Source: Endothia cerciana (Eukaryota; Ascomycota; Sordariomycetes; Diaporthales; Cryphonectriaceae). From it: 64,000 bases of DNA. The notes under the pieces were generated by a model. That model worked only from the letters and a program-made list of their open reading frames with translations, had not been told where the DNA came from and made no database searches. Within the stretch, counting starts at the first letter, position 1. Every line of letters starts with the position of its first letter. Below, piece by piece: positions 34,301-46,400 of the stretch. The DNA lies in contig JALRMH010000023.1 of the NCBI GenBank assembly GCA_026119935.1, forward strand, positions 533,300 to 597,299, read 5' to 3'. Both the position numbers and the translations under genes were made by a program.

Positions 34301-36570
34301 GGCAGTTTTGCTAGCGCTAGGCGGGAATTCGATTTGATCTGCCGAGACCTGAAGTTCGCCGATTTCTACGCAAAGGTTTACCCCGCGCAGATGGACTTGG
34401 TCGTCACCTACATCGTCGAGGCTTTCCGGGATATGGGCTGCTCCTTGGCCGCGCTCTACCCTGGCGGCAAGGTGCCCGAAATCCCAGTGCTCGGCAAACA
34501 CCACAAGGTCAAGCGCCGCATCTATGAGATCCTGGAAGATGCCGACATCATCAAGCAAGATGCGGGCGGTGCCTTCATCCGCACCACCACACCCGTTCCC
34601 ACCGACCCATCGTCGCCGCTCCACCGCGCCATCGTGGCCAACTTTCCGCAGCATGCCTTCGAGCACAACCTCCTAGCATCAACCGGATCCAGGCTGGCTG
34701 ACTGCCTCACCGGTCGCGCTGATCCCCTGGCCATCTTATTCGGCAGTGCAGCAGCACGCACGCTCATGGAGAATGTCTACACGCACGCGCCCATGTTCAA
34801 AGCCGGCACCATAAACCTAGCCCGATACTTAGTCAATGTCTTCAGTCGTTTCCCCCCGGGCCGGCCCATCCGCATCCTCGAGCTCGGCGCTGGGACTGGC
34901 GGCACAACCAAGCACCTGGTCGAGAGCCTGCTCGCCACCGGCCGGGACTTTGAGTACACGTTCACGGACATCTCATCCTCGCTGGTCGCCGCCGCGCGGA
35001 AGAAGTTTGCACAGCACGACTTCATGCGCTATACAGTATTGGACATCGAGCAGCTGCCCGCGGCGCAGTTCTGCGGCCAGTACGACATCGTCCTCTCGAC
35101 CAACTGCATCCACGCAACCAAGGACCTGACGCGCTCGTGTACCAATATCCGCGCGTGTCTGCGCCCCGACGGCGTTCTCTGTCTGGTTGAGCTGACCCGC
35201 AATTTGTTCTGGTTCGACCTCGTGTTCGGCCTCCTCGAAGGCTGGTGGCTTTTCGAGGACGGCCGGCAGCATGCCCTCGCCAGTGAGGCCCTCTGGCGCA
35301 AGCACCTGTTGCAGTCCGGGTTCCGCTGGATCGACTGGACTGTGGGCGCCTCGGAGGAGTCGAACGTCCTGCGCGTCATCACGGCCTCGCCCGCAGACAT
35401 TGCCCAATCTGAATCCGAGACAGCGCCAGAGCCAGTCACAGTGGAGACGGTCGCCTTCAAGCGCGTCGGCGATCTCGTACTCAAGGCCGATATTTACTAC
35501 CCTGAGGAGCAAAATAACGGCGTTCAGGTCCGTCCGGTCGGTGAGCAACCACAACCACCAATCAGCCTCACTGCACCAGCAGCGGCGGCAACGCTGACGT
35601 CGCCTCTCTCTTTGTCTCCACAGCCCTCATGATCCACGGCGGCGGCCACGTCATGCTCTCGCGCAAGGACATCAGGCCGCCACAGATCCGCACACTCCTG
35701 GCCGCCGGCTTCCTCCCCATCAGTATCGACTATCGTCTCTGCCCAGAAACAACACTGCCATCGGGGCCCATGGCCGATGCACGCGACGCGCTCGCCTGGG
35801 TGCGCAGAGTCCTCCCGCAGCTGCAGCTTCGCCGGTCCGATATCAGCGCCGACGGCAGCCGCGTTGTCGCCGTCGGCTGGTCCACGGGCGGCCACTTGGC
35901 ACTGACCTTGGGTTTCACGGCGCCTGCCTATGGGATCCACCCGCCCGATGCTACGCTGGTGTTTTACTGCCCTTCCGACTACGAGGATCCTTTTTGGACA
36001 AGGCCGAACCGCCCGTTTGGCCAGGACAGGGGCGGAGAGCTAAGCTATGATCTGTTGGAGGGAGTGCGAGACCGCCCCATCACTGCGTACAATCCACCCG
36101 CGGAAAGACGCGCCCTTGGAGGCTGGATGAGCACGCATGATCCGCGGTCGCGCATCGCGCTGCATATGAACTGGGCCGGGCGGCACCTGAGGGTGCTGCT
36201 GAACGGGTTGCGGCCGGCAGACGCAGATGGTCGTCGGCACGCTGCAGAGTCAGACCCCACCGACCTGCTCCCCGATCCGGGTCTGGAACAGGTACAGGCT
36301 GTCAGCCCCCTGGCGCAGATCCGGCAAGGAAAGTATCGCGTGCCGACCTTCATTGTTCACGGAACCAAGGACGACCTCATCCCGTGGCAGCAGGCGGTCA
36401 GGACGCATGACGCCTTGAAGGAGCAAGGTGTGCCGGCGGAGATACGAATCCTGGACGGCGCGGTGCATTTATTCGATCTATACAAGTCGTATGAGCGCGA
36501 CGAGAGCGCCAAGGAGGTGGTCAGTGAGGGGTATGAGATGCTTGCTCGCCACGTAATGCGAATAAGCTAG
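28361..36570 (+). CDS. Non-reducing polyketide synthase, SAT-KS-AT-PT-ACP-ACP-CMeT-esterase
   Basis: Iterative cytosolic PKS of about 2,621 aa. Exons: 28361-29020, 29088-30104, 30164-30539, 30601-31358, 31433-35540, 35624-36570. SAT: GFCLG with Cys145 and GRYH with His265. KS: VAVIGMACRYP at about 382, Cys547 (TACSSG), His682 (HGTG), His721 (NIGH). AT: GHSFGQ, Ser997. PT (product template): His1328 in QGHAVLGQ and Asp1513 in LDNFLQVAG. Tandem ACPs: Ser1706 (GVDSLM) and Ser1811 (GIDSLM). CMeT: ELGAGTGG at about 2087. The C-terminal Abhydrolase_3-type esterase has the oxyanion motif HGGGH at 2311, Ser2393 (GWSTGG), Asp2556/2557 and His2588, so all catalytic sites look intact. An active SAT implies loading of a ready-made acyl starter, presumably from the HR-PKS at 43412-51867. 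CMeT plus esterase predicts a C-methylated aromatic released by hydrolysis or transfer, with no reductive release domain. It shares a promoter with P450-1. Confidence 0.95.
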
Positions 36571-37718
36571 GAAGCTATTAATCCAGAACTGATGAGGCAA
36601 TCTGAATATGATATTTCCGGCTAGCGGGCTGTCTTCCCAACGACAGCACGCGTGAGAATGGTCTCTGCGTTGCTTGATGATCAGCGTGGCTGGCGAAGGT
36701 TGTCGAGGTATTCATGGCGCTTGAGGACAGGGCCATTGAAGCCTTCGGGTCACGTGAGCTTGCACGTGAGATTCGATTGTTGACTTCACGCGACAGACGT
36801 TACCAGGACGGCTCTCGACTTCGAAGACGCTCCATCCTGTCACCATCGTCATTGTCTTGGAAAAAACGAAAGGAGGCGCCCCTGGGAATCTCTAGAGTCT
36901 TCCAAACCCGTGCTGCTGGGGTGAAGATACCACTTCGACGAGCGAAGCGAGTAGGCGATGATGAGCATCTAGCCTAACAAAATTTCTTGGGTTTCTTTTT
37001 ATGCGTATGCGTGTAATGTTTAGCTATCTATCAGACGCTAATGTGTCTGAATTACAATTACAACCCCTACTTAAGAACATGTACTTGGGATCGTTGCCGC
37101 ATTACCGGCTTGTAAAATCTTATTTTGCTCAGAACCTAGACGTATGTACTGGGCATCGCCTGCCTGGTTGTGATTTGCAGATGCTCGGCGGATGAGTTCG
37201 CTACTCTATCGTCATAGGTACAGCCACCTATACATAACGATGAACTTTTAGGTGGCCAAGTCCATGGAAGCCGGCGCTGAGCTGCTCCCCGAAGCCCACG
37301 TAAAGTGTGGTAATCAAGTCAAAGGACCGACTTCCAGCCCCCTCCCCCCTTCCGTCACCCGGGTCAGCCCCAGCCGATACATACATATATATTTGGGTTC
37401 ATTTCATATCCGTATCCGAAATCATGATACAGTCCACGTCATCCCTAAGGATCAATCCCCCTCTCTTTACCGGAATCCTTCGTAACATAACTAGTCTCTG
37501 CTCAAGTTTTCTATATACCCTTGCTGTTATATAACTTAGAATTCAGACCTATTCGAACACTTGATGTGTTCGATTTGGGCTGATAAGGCCCGAATGCGGC
37601 TAAGTATTACATCAGCTAACAAGAGGTCTTCCTCATTATAACCTTTATCGATTTTCCAAAAGAGAGGATATATTACAGCAGTGATAACGAAATCTGGGCT
37701 TTAAACTAACTTTGTTCT
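36571..37718. other. Intergenic between convergent NR-PKS and P450-2
   Basis: About 1.15 kb with both 3' flanks. An inverted repeat with 8-bp arms (TCGAACAC / GTGTTCGA, 5-nt loop) lies at 37553-37573, near the 3' end of P450-2. No gene recognised. Confidence 0.5.
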
Positions 37719-39326
37719 TTATATCTTTCCCTCTTCTACCCACTTAATCCCTAACTCGTGTCCCTTGATCTCAGCATTGAACCACTCAATAATCTCAATC
37801 CTGTCCTCACACGTCCTCGCCCCTTCCAACACGCCACTCTCTATGACGTCCTTCACCACAACATGTAGCTGGTGGTTTGCCAGATTCCTCCCGAGACACG
37901 CTCGCGAGCCCAAACCGAACGCGAACGCGTCCCGCTCCCGCACACGCCGGGCCTGCGCCTCTGCGGGTGTCTCACCTTTCCCTGCCAGCCACCTCTCGGG
38001 ACGGAAATCGAACGGCTCCGGATACACCTCCGGGTTATGGTGAAACACATACGCTGCCGCGCCAACCTTGGTCCCCGGCGGCAGGGTGTACCCGGCGACA
38101 TGAATCAGCCCCGCGCCGTCGCCGTCAGGCACGATGCGCGTCAGTCGCGCCGGGTTGGCCATCCCGAGGCGCAGGCCCTCACGCACCACGGCGCGCAGGT
38201 ACGGTATGCCCTGCGGGTCGACCCCCTTCTCCGCGGCGGCGATCTCATCGCGCAGCCGCGCGCGCACCGCCGGCTGCCGTACCAGGTGGAACAAAACCGT
38301 GGCCAGCATCACGGCGGTGGAGTCGGCGCCGGCGAACACGACGCCCTTGCACTGGACGAGCGTCTCGGCGCGCGATACCCCGGTCTGTTCGAGTCGCGAC
38401 TGGTAGGTGTCGCCGTCGCCATGGTTGTTGTGGTCTGCGGTGCTGTCGAACAAGCCTGCGAGAAAGCGGGACACGATGTGCACCGACGCGTTGACCTCCT
38501 CATCCGAGAGCACGCGCCGGACGAGCGAGGAAAATATGAGCGTGAAGAGCCAGTTTGGCAACAGAGAGAAGCGGCTGAAGGCCACGATTGCAAGCACGAA
38601 CGGCGTGGCAGAGAGCTTGTCCGCGTACTTGAGATGTGTCGAAGACGCGCTGTTGCAGGTGGGCCTGTTCTGAGGCGGCTCGTCTAGGCCGCCGTACACG
38701 CGGTGGAAGAGGTACGCCGTCAGGATGTCGATCGACAGCCGCGAGGACAGATCCAGTATGTCGACCTTAGCATCTGGCCTGCCCTTTTCCTCCTTGAGAT
38801 TTTTGATGAACTTCTTCACGAGTGGCTTCATCACGCCGTCCTGCTCGTAGGCATTCTGAATCCTGCTGGGAGCGAACAGCGGCAGCACGGCCTTGGCACG
38901 GCGGTCGCGGTACTCCTGGTCGAGCGATGAGAAGATGGTATCGTGACCCTCGATGCGGAAGTTGCGATACCGCAAGTCCTTGGGTAGTCCGCCCCCGGCG
39001 ACGTATATTTGGTGCAGGGCATCACCGTCTGAGAGCGAGACGGCGTCGGGTGCGATGCGGAGGACTGGTGTGCGATGTCTCTTGTGGTAGTAGAGGAGCA
39101 CGCGTCCCTCAATCCCAAAGTAGCAGATGGCATAGAGGAAGAGGGGTGATACGCCCGCGAACCAAGGCCCTGGGACGTGCGAGAGCGGGTGGAAGCTAAG
39201 CCGGTAGAATGCCCCTGAGACGAGCAGCAAGGCGAGCGCCAGGGGGATGTGGGGGAGGGCCAACGGCGGGAGGCGAGAAATGCCATTCGAGAGATGTGAC
39301 ACAACTTGATCCTGAAAGTGACCCAT
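37719..39326 (-). CDS. Cytochrome P450 monooxygenase, single exon (P450-2)
   Basis: ER-anchored haem monooxygenase of 535 aa with no intron, unlike the multi-exon P450-1 and P450-3. The N-terminus has a hydrophobic anchor (LALALLLVSGAFYRL) and HVPGP hinge. I-helix AGADST, K-helix EGLR in VVREGLRLG, meander RPERW, and haem loop FGLGSRACLG with Cys477. An acidic or histidine-rich insert (STADHNNHGDGDTYQS) lies before the I-helix. Upstream (371 bp before the start) lies a nine-base match to the cluster motif, GACACCGAG, whose last two bases differ. Intron loss and the weaker site may reflect a different history from the other two P450s. The substrate is unknown; it lies between the two PKS genes, which supports a tailoring role. 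Confidence 0.93.
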   Translation of the reverse strand: MGHFQDQVVSHLSNGISRLPPLALPHIPLALALLLVSGAFYRLSFHPLSHVPGPWFAGVSPLFLYAICYFGIEGRVLLYYHKRHRTPVLRIAPDAVSLSDGDALHQIYVAGGGLPKDLRYRNFRIEGHDTIFSSLDQEYRDRRAKAVLPLFAPSRIQNAYEQDGVMKPLVKKFIKNLKEEKGRPDAKVDILDLSSRLSIDILTAYLFHRVYGGLDEPPQNRPTCNSASSTHLKYADKLSATPFVLAIVAFSRFSLLPNWLFTLIFSSLVRRVLSDEEVNASVHIVSRFLAGLFDSTADHNNHGDGDTYQSRLEQTGVSRAETLVQCKGVVFAGADSTAVMLATVLFHLVRQPAVRARLRDEIAAAEKGVDPQGIPYLRAVVREGLRLGMANPARLTRIVPDGDGAGLIHVAGYTLPPGTKVGAAAYVFHHNPEVYPEPFDFRPERWLAGKGETPAEAQARRVRERDAFAFGLGSRACLGRNLANHQLHVVVKDVIESGVLEGARTCEDRIEIIEWFNAEIKGHELGIKWVEEGKI

Positions 39327-40570
39327 GTTGAGCCTAGTGAAGGGAGCACTTTCACGGGTATTTCTGATGTTGAAGCTATTTTTGTGAGACGATACCGCGG
39401 GAGGTCGCAGGCAGACTCTCTCGACGCACGCTGTTGTTAAAGTAGCTCATACGGCCCTTCCGGTCAGACGCACGGGCGACCGGCACCGGTACCCTCGATT
39501 GTGCTGACAAGGCTCACTGAATTAATCGCACCATCGATAGACGCAGGAGAGATCCGTTCCCGGGCTTTGCCTGGGGCCTGGGTAGAACGCGGCGGTCATC
39601 CTTAGCTGTCTCCCGATCTACTCGGGCCCGCCGCCTCAACCACCCGGTCTATCATCCCGGTCCCCGCAGAGTAGTATGCTCTACTGATCAAGCAGACACC
39701 GAGGCCTGCTACGGATCCCACCCAGCTGCCTGTCAATGTTTGGTGGCAATGTTGGCCGCGACAGCGACAAGTTCCTCCCGCGTAGTACCAACCATCACTC
39801 ACGTCACACCTCCCACTCCAGGACCGGCCTGATACGATCCACCTAACTCATAATCATCCCAACTATGCACACTGTAGCAAGACGAAAAAAATTAGGGAGG
39901 AGATATGGTGCTTGGGGGATGTGGGGGGGGGGGGGGGGCGAGAGCAGAAGCTAAGGCGTGTTGGCTGTGGTAAGTTCAGGATCGGACTCGACACTACTGA
40001 GTGTTTACAGTGATCCTCAGCGTATGCAAGCGGCTTTACTTGCTTTCATTATTGATGTAGATTCCCAAGGTTATTCCTGGACTTCCTTACTCATAATGAT
40101 CAGACAAATATATGTATAACCTTGTAACACGTAGTTGATGTCGTTTCAACTAAGTTTTCGTGAATTTCATGAATAACAGATCTTAATATATTCAGTTAGT
40201 TAGACAATTTATGTTTGGTCTACTGTAGTAAATTTAAAGTCAATTTTTATACTAAGCTTAGTGGCAGAGACGATCACTTACTTTCTCACACTTAGGAGTA
40301 CTTGGAATGGGATATTCCCATGATTGCCTCAACAGAGCCACGAGGCACTTGTCAGTGAAACCTGGGGATGATGATGGTGATGTCCAGAGCCTACTGAGCT
40401 GGTTCGGAAAGATTCTAGCAGTTGGTAGCTAAATAAACAGCCCAAGGTACGTGGTTGAACATGTGGATTATAGTAGTCTGTGTTGCTGCATGCAGAATGT
40501 CGGGGCACATGGACTGCCTCATTGGTAGCATTCAATACGGCATCACCAGCTACCTAGGTGCTCCAGGGTT
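39327..40570. promoter_or_regulatory. P450-2 upstream region and acyltransferase 3' flank
   Basis: About 1.24 kb. Contains CCGAGTA on the minus strand at 39619-39625, a partial cluster motif at 39697-39706, a run of 16 G at 39923-39938 and an AT-rich patch at about 40060-40270. No gene recognised. Confidence 0.5.
39697..39706 (+). promoter_or_regulatory. Partial cluster motif GACACCGAGG (P450-2 promoter)
   Basis: First nine bases match the shared element; the final TA is replaced by GC. Located 371 bp upstream of the P450-2 start. Weak evidence alone. Confidence 0.25.
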
Positions 40571-42124
40571 TTATTCAGGTCGACACAAGCATAGCGCATA
40601 CCGCGTAAACTCCTCATCCGCCATCAACGCGTCCAGCTCCTCATCGTACAGCCCCACCAGGACCTCGACACCCGCATTCCTGTTCCGCGGCAGTACAAGA
40701 CACGTCCTCGTGAAGCTGTTGGACGCATCCATCAGCAACCGCGAGGCCTCGGGGCAGCCCTTGTTCCCAAACACCAGCCCTTCCCCGAAGCACACGGCGT
40801 CCAACGGTATATGCATCAGCGACGAGACCTGCATGTTGTTGCCGTCGATGAGGGGCATGCGCCGCCGCTTCAGCCGGATCAGCTCGTCATAGCTTGGATG
40901 GTTATCCAGTAGGTTGTACAGGTTGAGCAGGTTTACCTGGTCGCCGTGGCCCGCGTTTTGCCGCAACAGGACCGTCACCGCGCCCAGCGAGCTCTCGGGC
41001 GCGATCAGCGTATCCAGCGCCATCTCCGAGAAGATGTTAAACGTGATGTTGCCCAGGTACGTCGGCGGCAGCACCGACGAGTAGGTAGCCCGCCCGTCGT
41101 ATATCAGGTTCAGCTTCGTCTGGGCGAACTCCGAGTCGTCCTCGGGAGAGATGAAACCGCGTGCGCGCCGCGTGGCAACCCGCGCCCTCAGGAAACACCG
41201 CCAGATCAACGCGCACACGGCATCGTTGGTCCCGATGCCGCTGGTAACGCCGAGCTCCTGCGCGACCGCCCCGCACAGCGCGGCCAGCCGGGCCGTCGGG
41301 AGGTAGAACACGGCGGTCTTCAACTTCCGTCCGTCGGGCAGCGGCGGCGGTCTCGCTGAGCCTGTTTCGGGGGCCCATACTGAGCCCCGCTCAGGGTCAG
41401 GGAGGGCCGCATCTTTCTGCCGCACGCGCATATCCTTCGGATCTAGGCCGACTAGGCGCCACGTTTCGGGGTCGACCGCGTCGGCGGACTGCTCGGGCGC
41501 CTCGCGGGCCCAGATCTCGTGCAGGAGCGCGTGGCTGTCGCTGCCGGGGGCGAAGGGCTCGGGCGGGGCGGCGCCCGCCTGCAGGGCGGCGCATTGGGCG
41601 GCCCACATGCGCACAACGTGGTAGTAGGCGACGGTGTCGCTGGCGGAATGGTGGATGGCGCTGACGACGAGGCACCCACCGTCTAGGAAGTTGGCCTGGG
41701 CGGCAAACACAGGCCCCGGCGCTGCCTTCGGGTCTGCGAAGAACCCCGTCTGCGGCATGATGTCGTCGTCGCGGAACGCGTCCGGGGGGAACCCAAGCTC
41801 CCGCAGCGAGGCGAAGTCGAGGTCGGTGTCGAGCTCCTTCAACCCGAGCTGCGGCGGGCGGGGGCCGGCCGGCGAGGGTGGTGTGTAGCGGATCTCGAGC
41901 TGGCCTGGCCGCCACCCGGGCGTGGAGGGCTCCTGGAGGTACACCTGGCCATCCAGCCAGGGGACCTGGAGGAAGAGGCGGTGGAGGCCCTCGTGCAGGA
42001 GGTCGAATGCCTGGGTACTTGTGACACCAGGCTTCAGCGGCAGGTATACACAGCCATAGTAGTAGGCGCGCGGGACGCAATGGTCGAAGGGGGTAAGGGG
42101 GATGTGGATCTCGGGGTCAGACAT
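40571..42124 (-). CDS. BAHD/trichothecene-3-O-acetyltransferase-like acyltransferase
   Basis: CoA-dependent O-acyltransferase of about 517 aa, one exon. I choose the ATG at 42124 (MSDPEIHIPLTPFDH) because family members begin with this type of LTPFD strand; an in-frame ATG 53 codons upstream adds a low-complexity tail without homology. The catalytic HxxxD motif is HHSASD, in the strand SAIHHSASDTVAYY. The second family motif, DFGWG in plant BAHD enzymes, is replaced by CFGEGLVFG, as is common in fungal relatives. TNDAVCALIWRCFLRAR is the expected central helix. It would esterify a hydroxyl of the polyketide, perhaps one made by a P450. It lies between P450-2 and the HR-PKS. Its upstream region lacks the full promoter motif, but a CCGAGTA core lies on the minus strand 233 bp upstream. 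Confidence 0.9.
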   Translation of the reverse strand: MSDPEIHIPLTPFDHCVPRAYYYGCVYLPLKPGVTSTQAFDLLHEGLHRLFLQVPWLDGQVYLQEPSTPGWRPGQLEIRYTPPSPAGPRPPQLGLKELDTDLDFASLRELGFPPDAFRDDDIMPQTGFFADPKAAPGPVFAAQANFLDGGCLVVSAIHHSASDTVAYYHVVRMWAAQCAALQAGAAPPEPFAPGSDSHALLHEIWAREAPEQSADAVDPETWRLVGLDPKDMRVRQKDAALPDPERGSVWAPETGSARPPPLPDGRKLKTAVFYLPTARLAALCGAVAQELGVTSGIGTNDAVCALIWRCFLRARVATRRARGFISPEDDSEFAQTKLNLIYDGRATYSSVLPPTYLGNITFNIFSEMALDTLIAPESSLGAVTVLLRQNAGHGDQVNLLNLYNLLDNHPSYDELIRLKRRRMPLIDGNNMQVSSLMHIPLDAVCFGEGLVFGNKGCPEASRLLMDASNSFTRTCLVLPRNRNAGVEVLVGLYDEELDALMADEEFTRYALCLCRPE

Positions 42125-43411
42125 GATACTGTTTGCCGCGTGAGGGCTGTCACTGCTAGACAGAGGAGGCAGTAGGTACGGAAGAGAGACAGCTCTGGGG
42201 ACTCGTGGAGTGGCCGGCCTAGTGGGCTGTTTGTAGGTCTTCTGTCCAGATAGTAAAAATAGTACGTATGGCATCTCTGCCAAGGGAAGACGGAGGTAAT
42301 TGGAACTCCGGTCATGTAGCTCGCTAGGGGTGCAGTGCAGTTGAGCCGTAGCAGTGTACTCGGGACCCGTCTGGGACTTGCTTCCAGGTTACTTGGGGGC
42401 AAAGCGCCACATCACTTGGGATCTTCCAGGTGCCATCTTGCACTTATTACTTACGATGGGAGGACGACATTTCCAGAAGTAAAGATTATCTACCCAGGGT
42501 TCCAAAGCTGTTCCGTAGCACGATTCGAGGCGTGAAAAATGACCACCCTGATTTTTCATCAGCCCCCTCGTCCACAGCGACAGGCGCAGACCTGAGCACC
42601 AAGAAATAATGACAATAGTCCCACCATAGTATAGATGTGCGATAAATACAACATACACGCGTTGAAAACTTCTTACAAGGTATATAATCTTGAAAGATGA
42701 TTCTTCTTCTTCTTCTTCTTCTTATATTGTTTAATATTAATTATAGGAATTTCTAGATGAGACTACACACAGTCCTAGAGACTAGAAGTACCATAGTTAT
42801 TAGTCACAATAAATAGTAAAGAGAGGGAGCACACTGTAATGTAATAGTACACCTAAGAGAAAAAGTCTCTAGAGACCTCATTTGTAAGGTCTTGTGTTAA
42901 AACAATGCTGTATGTATCATTGTGCTGGAGGTGTAAGTTGCTGACTCAGCCGAAACCCCTGCAGTATTGCCAGGCTGTCTTATCGATAAGAGCTTCATTG
43001 CACGGCTGTTCTGCCTGAGGCACCGCGCTGTGGCTTTCTTTTCTCTTCCCCTAGAAAGACTCACAAATACATACGCTTGACCTTCGAGCCACCCTTCTCA
43101 TCTCGCTACAACAGCATGACTCATCCTTCCTTTCGACTGATATCAATATATGCAAAGATCTGCTCCTGAAGGTGGGATGCAGATCTTAGGCCCAGGTTTA
43201 TACGCAGTTGAGTGTACGGCGGGGGTCTCCCGAGACTTTGGTTTTCAACAAGGCAATGAAGATGCAATATTCTCACCAGAGCTTGACAAAGGTAAGCGAA
43301 ACATCTAATGCGTCCTAACAGCACATTTAGATATAATAGCCCCTTAACCAATCATTACATTCTCTGTTCGCACTCGCACGCGCGCATGTATTCCCCCTCC
43401 TCCCCCCTAAC
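42125..43411. other. Acyltransferase upstream region and HR-PKS 3' flank
   Basis: About 1.29 kb. CCGAGTA core on the minus strand at 42357-42363; a (TTC)n microsatellite of about eight units at 42701-42723 followed by AT-rich sequence. No gene recognised. Confidence 0.5.
42701..42723 (+). repeat. TTC microsatellite
   Basis: Nearly eight uninterrupted TTC triplets in non-coding sequence between the acyltransferase and the HR-PKS. Confidence 0.9.
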
Positions 43412-46400
43412 CTACACAACCAGCGCGCTCCGTCCCACCACCAGCCTCGCAAACTCCCGCATCGTGGCCGTCTGCAGGATCTCGAAAACCGTCACCTTGG
43501 CCTGGACGACACTGTTGAGCCAGTTGCGCAGCTCGACCGCCACCAGCGAGTCGACGCCCAAGGCGCTCAGGCCGGAGCCGGTGTCGATGTCGGCCGCCAC
43601 CAGGTTGAACAGCGCGGCGAGCCTACGTGTCAGCGCGTCCATGACCAGGGCGAGGGCCTCGTCGCTAGATGGCGCGCCCGCCAGCTCTTGCTTCAGCACC
43701 TCATCGGGGTTGTTGCTGCGGCCCTTGGCCCCCGCCGCGCCACCACCTCCTGCCGTCCTGCTGCTGTCGTCGCCCAGCCGCATCGTCCAGAAGCGGCGGT
43801 CCCGCTTGGGGTTGGCGCCTGCGGTGATGCGGTCCCACGAGACGATGCCGGTGATGACCTGGGCGGCGTTGGGATTGTGCGCGCGCACCGGTCCGGCCAC
43901 AGCCGCCTCAACCAGCCGCAGCACGCGGCCGATGGGGATCGATGGGGACCCGAGAGTCCGCTCGAGGCGCGCACGCATCATGGTGTCGCCTGATTCGGTC
44001 ACGACTCCGACATCACCCACGGCAGGCAGGTCGATGGCCACGGCGGGTAGTCCCTGGGTAGCCCGGTGCCGCGCCAGCGCGTCCTGGAAGGTGTTGCCGG
44101 CGGCGTAGTTGGCCTGTGAGACCAACCCCACCACGCCGGAGCTCGAGGACAACATGACAAAGAAGCGCAGGTCCTTGGGTAGGTGGCGGTGCAGATTGAG
44201 GGTGCCGGCCACCTTGGGCTGGATGCTGGACTGCCATTGCTCGTAGGTCAGCCGCTGGAGGATGGTGTCGTGCAGCGCCATGGCCGCCTGCACCACGCCG
44301 CGGACCGGTGGCATCGTGCCCGCCAGCCCCGCCAGCAGCGTGATCAGCCGGTCCTCCTTGGTGATGTCGCAGTTGCGCACCAACACATTGCACCCTCCGG
44401 CCCGGCCGCGGGCGACTAACCGTTCCGCCTCGGGGTGCGACTCGGCGCGGCGTGACACCACGAGGATGTGCCGTGCGCCACGAGCCATCATCCAGTCAGC
44501 CAGGGCGAGACCGATGCCACCGAGCCCACCCACGATCAGATAGGTGGCGTCCGGGTCGTCCAGGCGCGCGAGGCTGGAAGACCGCGTCAGGACCTTGAAC
44601 CTCGCGTCGGGCCCGGGCACCAGGACCAGCTTGCCGACGTGGGCACCGCGCTGCATACGGCGCATGGCCATCTCCATGTCGGCAATCGGGTACGTGGCGA
44701 TGGGGTGCACGGCGTGTATGGCCTTCTCGTCCCACAGCCTCATCAGGGCCTGCCAGGCGCGGTGGACCGCGGGCCCGTTGAACATGCACCATTGGATCAG
44801 GTCGAAGCCGACTATCATAGCATTGCGCGTCAGCGGCGTCAGGTCGAGGCGGCGGGCCGCCTCCATGTCCACCTTGCCAATCTCGACAAAGCGGCCAAAC
44901 CTCGCCATGCATCCCCACGTGGCCTTGAGAAGCGGGCCGGATAGCGAGTTGATGACGACGTCGACGCCGGCGCCGCCGGTGCGCGCGTCGATGGCGGCGG
45001 CGAAGGACGGGTCACGGCTGGAGAGGATGTGGTCCGCATCTAGACCGTACTGCTCTTTCAGGAGGCGGCGTTTTGCCTCGCTGCTGCACGTGGTAAACAC
45101 CTCGGCGCCGGCGTGTCTCGCCAACATGATGGCCGCCTGGCCGACACCACCACTGCCGGCGTGGATCAGCACGCGCTCGCCGGGCTGGAGGCGCGCCAGG
45201 TCAAACAGGCAGAGGTACGTCGTCAGGAAGATGCAGGGCAGCGAGGCCCCCTGCTCCCAGGACATGTCGTCGGGCATCCTGGCGCAACCGGTCCAGTGCG
45301 CGCGCGGGTGCGTGGCAAATTTTCCTTCCAGCGCGCCTGTGACGCGGTCGCCCACCTTCAGCCCGCTTGCCTCGGTGTCAGGCCCCAGCCGCGTGACGAT
45401 TCCTGCCCCGTCGTGCATGTAGCGCAACTCGTCGATCTGGCCCAGCGCGACCAGTACGTCGCGGAAGTTCAGCCCCAGCGCCTTTGTCTGGATCTCGACG
45501 TAGCCCGGGGGGAGCGACGCCTCGGCCGCTTTCGCGTCGTCGGTGAAGTACAGGTTGCTCAGCGTGCCCACCGTCTGCACCGTCTCCCACACCAGGGGTC
45601 GGTCCTGCTGCCACAGCGGCTGCTCAACCGGTGCCTGGTCGACGGGCGTCTCGCTGGAGGCACGGTCCTCCGCCGGGCTGGGGTAGACGCGAGGCACGTG
45701 TAGCATGCCGTCCTGCACGGCGTACTCCCACTCGATTTCCGCTGTGTCCACGCGGGCGTCGAAGCTCTGCTTCAAGACCTGAACGATCTGTGGGACTGTG
45801 GCGGTCGACCATGGCCCCTCGGCACCGCCAGCAGTGGCCTCGAAGTCGAGCGACACGTAGCGCTTGGTGGTATCTTCCTGCTTCGCGGTGCGCAGGAAGC
45901 CAGCGGACTGGGCATATACGGGCTGCTCGGAAGCAATTGCGCTGCTGCGGCTGAGCCACAACAGGCCCTGGCCCTGGACTACTAGCGCCTTGAGCTGTTC
46001 AAATGCGGCCCCGTCCATGGTGTCCAGGAAAGGGGCCATCATCTCGGGCGTGAAGAGGTACACGACATCGGGCTTGGCCTGGACCTCGCTAAGGCGTTCC
46101 ACTGTCACAGATGCGCCCGTCTGCGTGGTAATGGCGGCCTCCAGCTGCTCCAACCACTCCTGCGCCGGCGGAGCGTTGTCCGTGTGAACGATGGACATGG
46201 CTGTCGGATAGGCGGGCGCGGACGTTGCGACAGCCGTGGTGAGAATGACGCTGCTAGCGTGGAACTGCGCGTCGTCGAAGTCACGGATTTCCGTCTCGGA
46301 CCCCGTAAAGCCCGTCATCTTAAGCACCTCGTTCCAGCTCTCGACTGACATAACCGGGCCGTCATCGCTGCTCGACTTGCTCTGCCATGAGTTTGGCAGC

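Noticed and set aside
37872..38687. 271-codon plus-strand open frame opposite P450-2
   Set aside because: Arg/His-rich antisense shadow of a GC-rich P450 gene; no recognisable domain.
39923..39938. Run of 16 G as a possible structural element
   Set aside because: A single homopolymer without further G-tracts in a regular pattern; likely slippage or assembly uncertainty.
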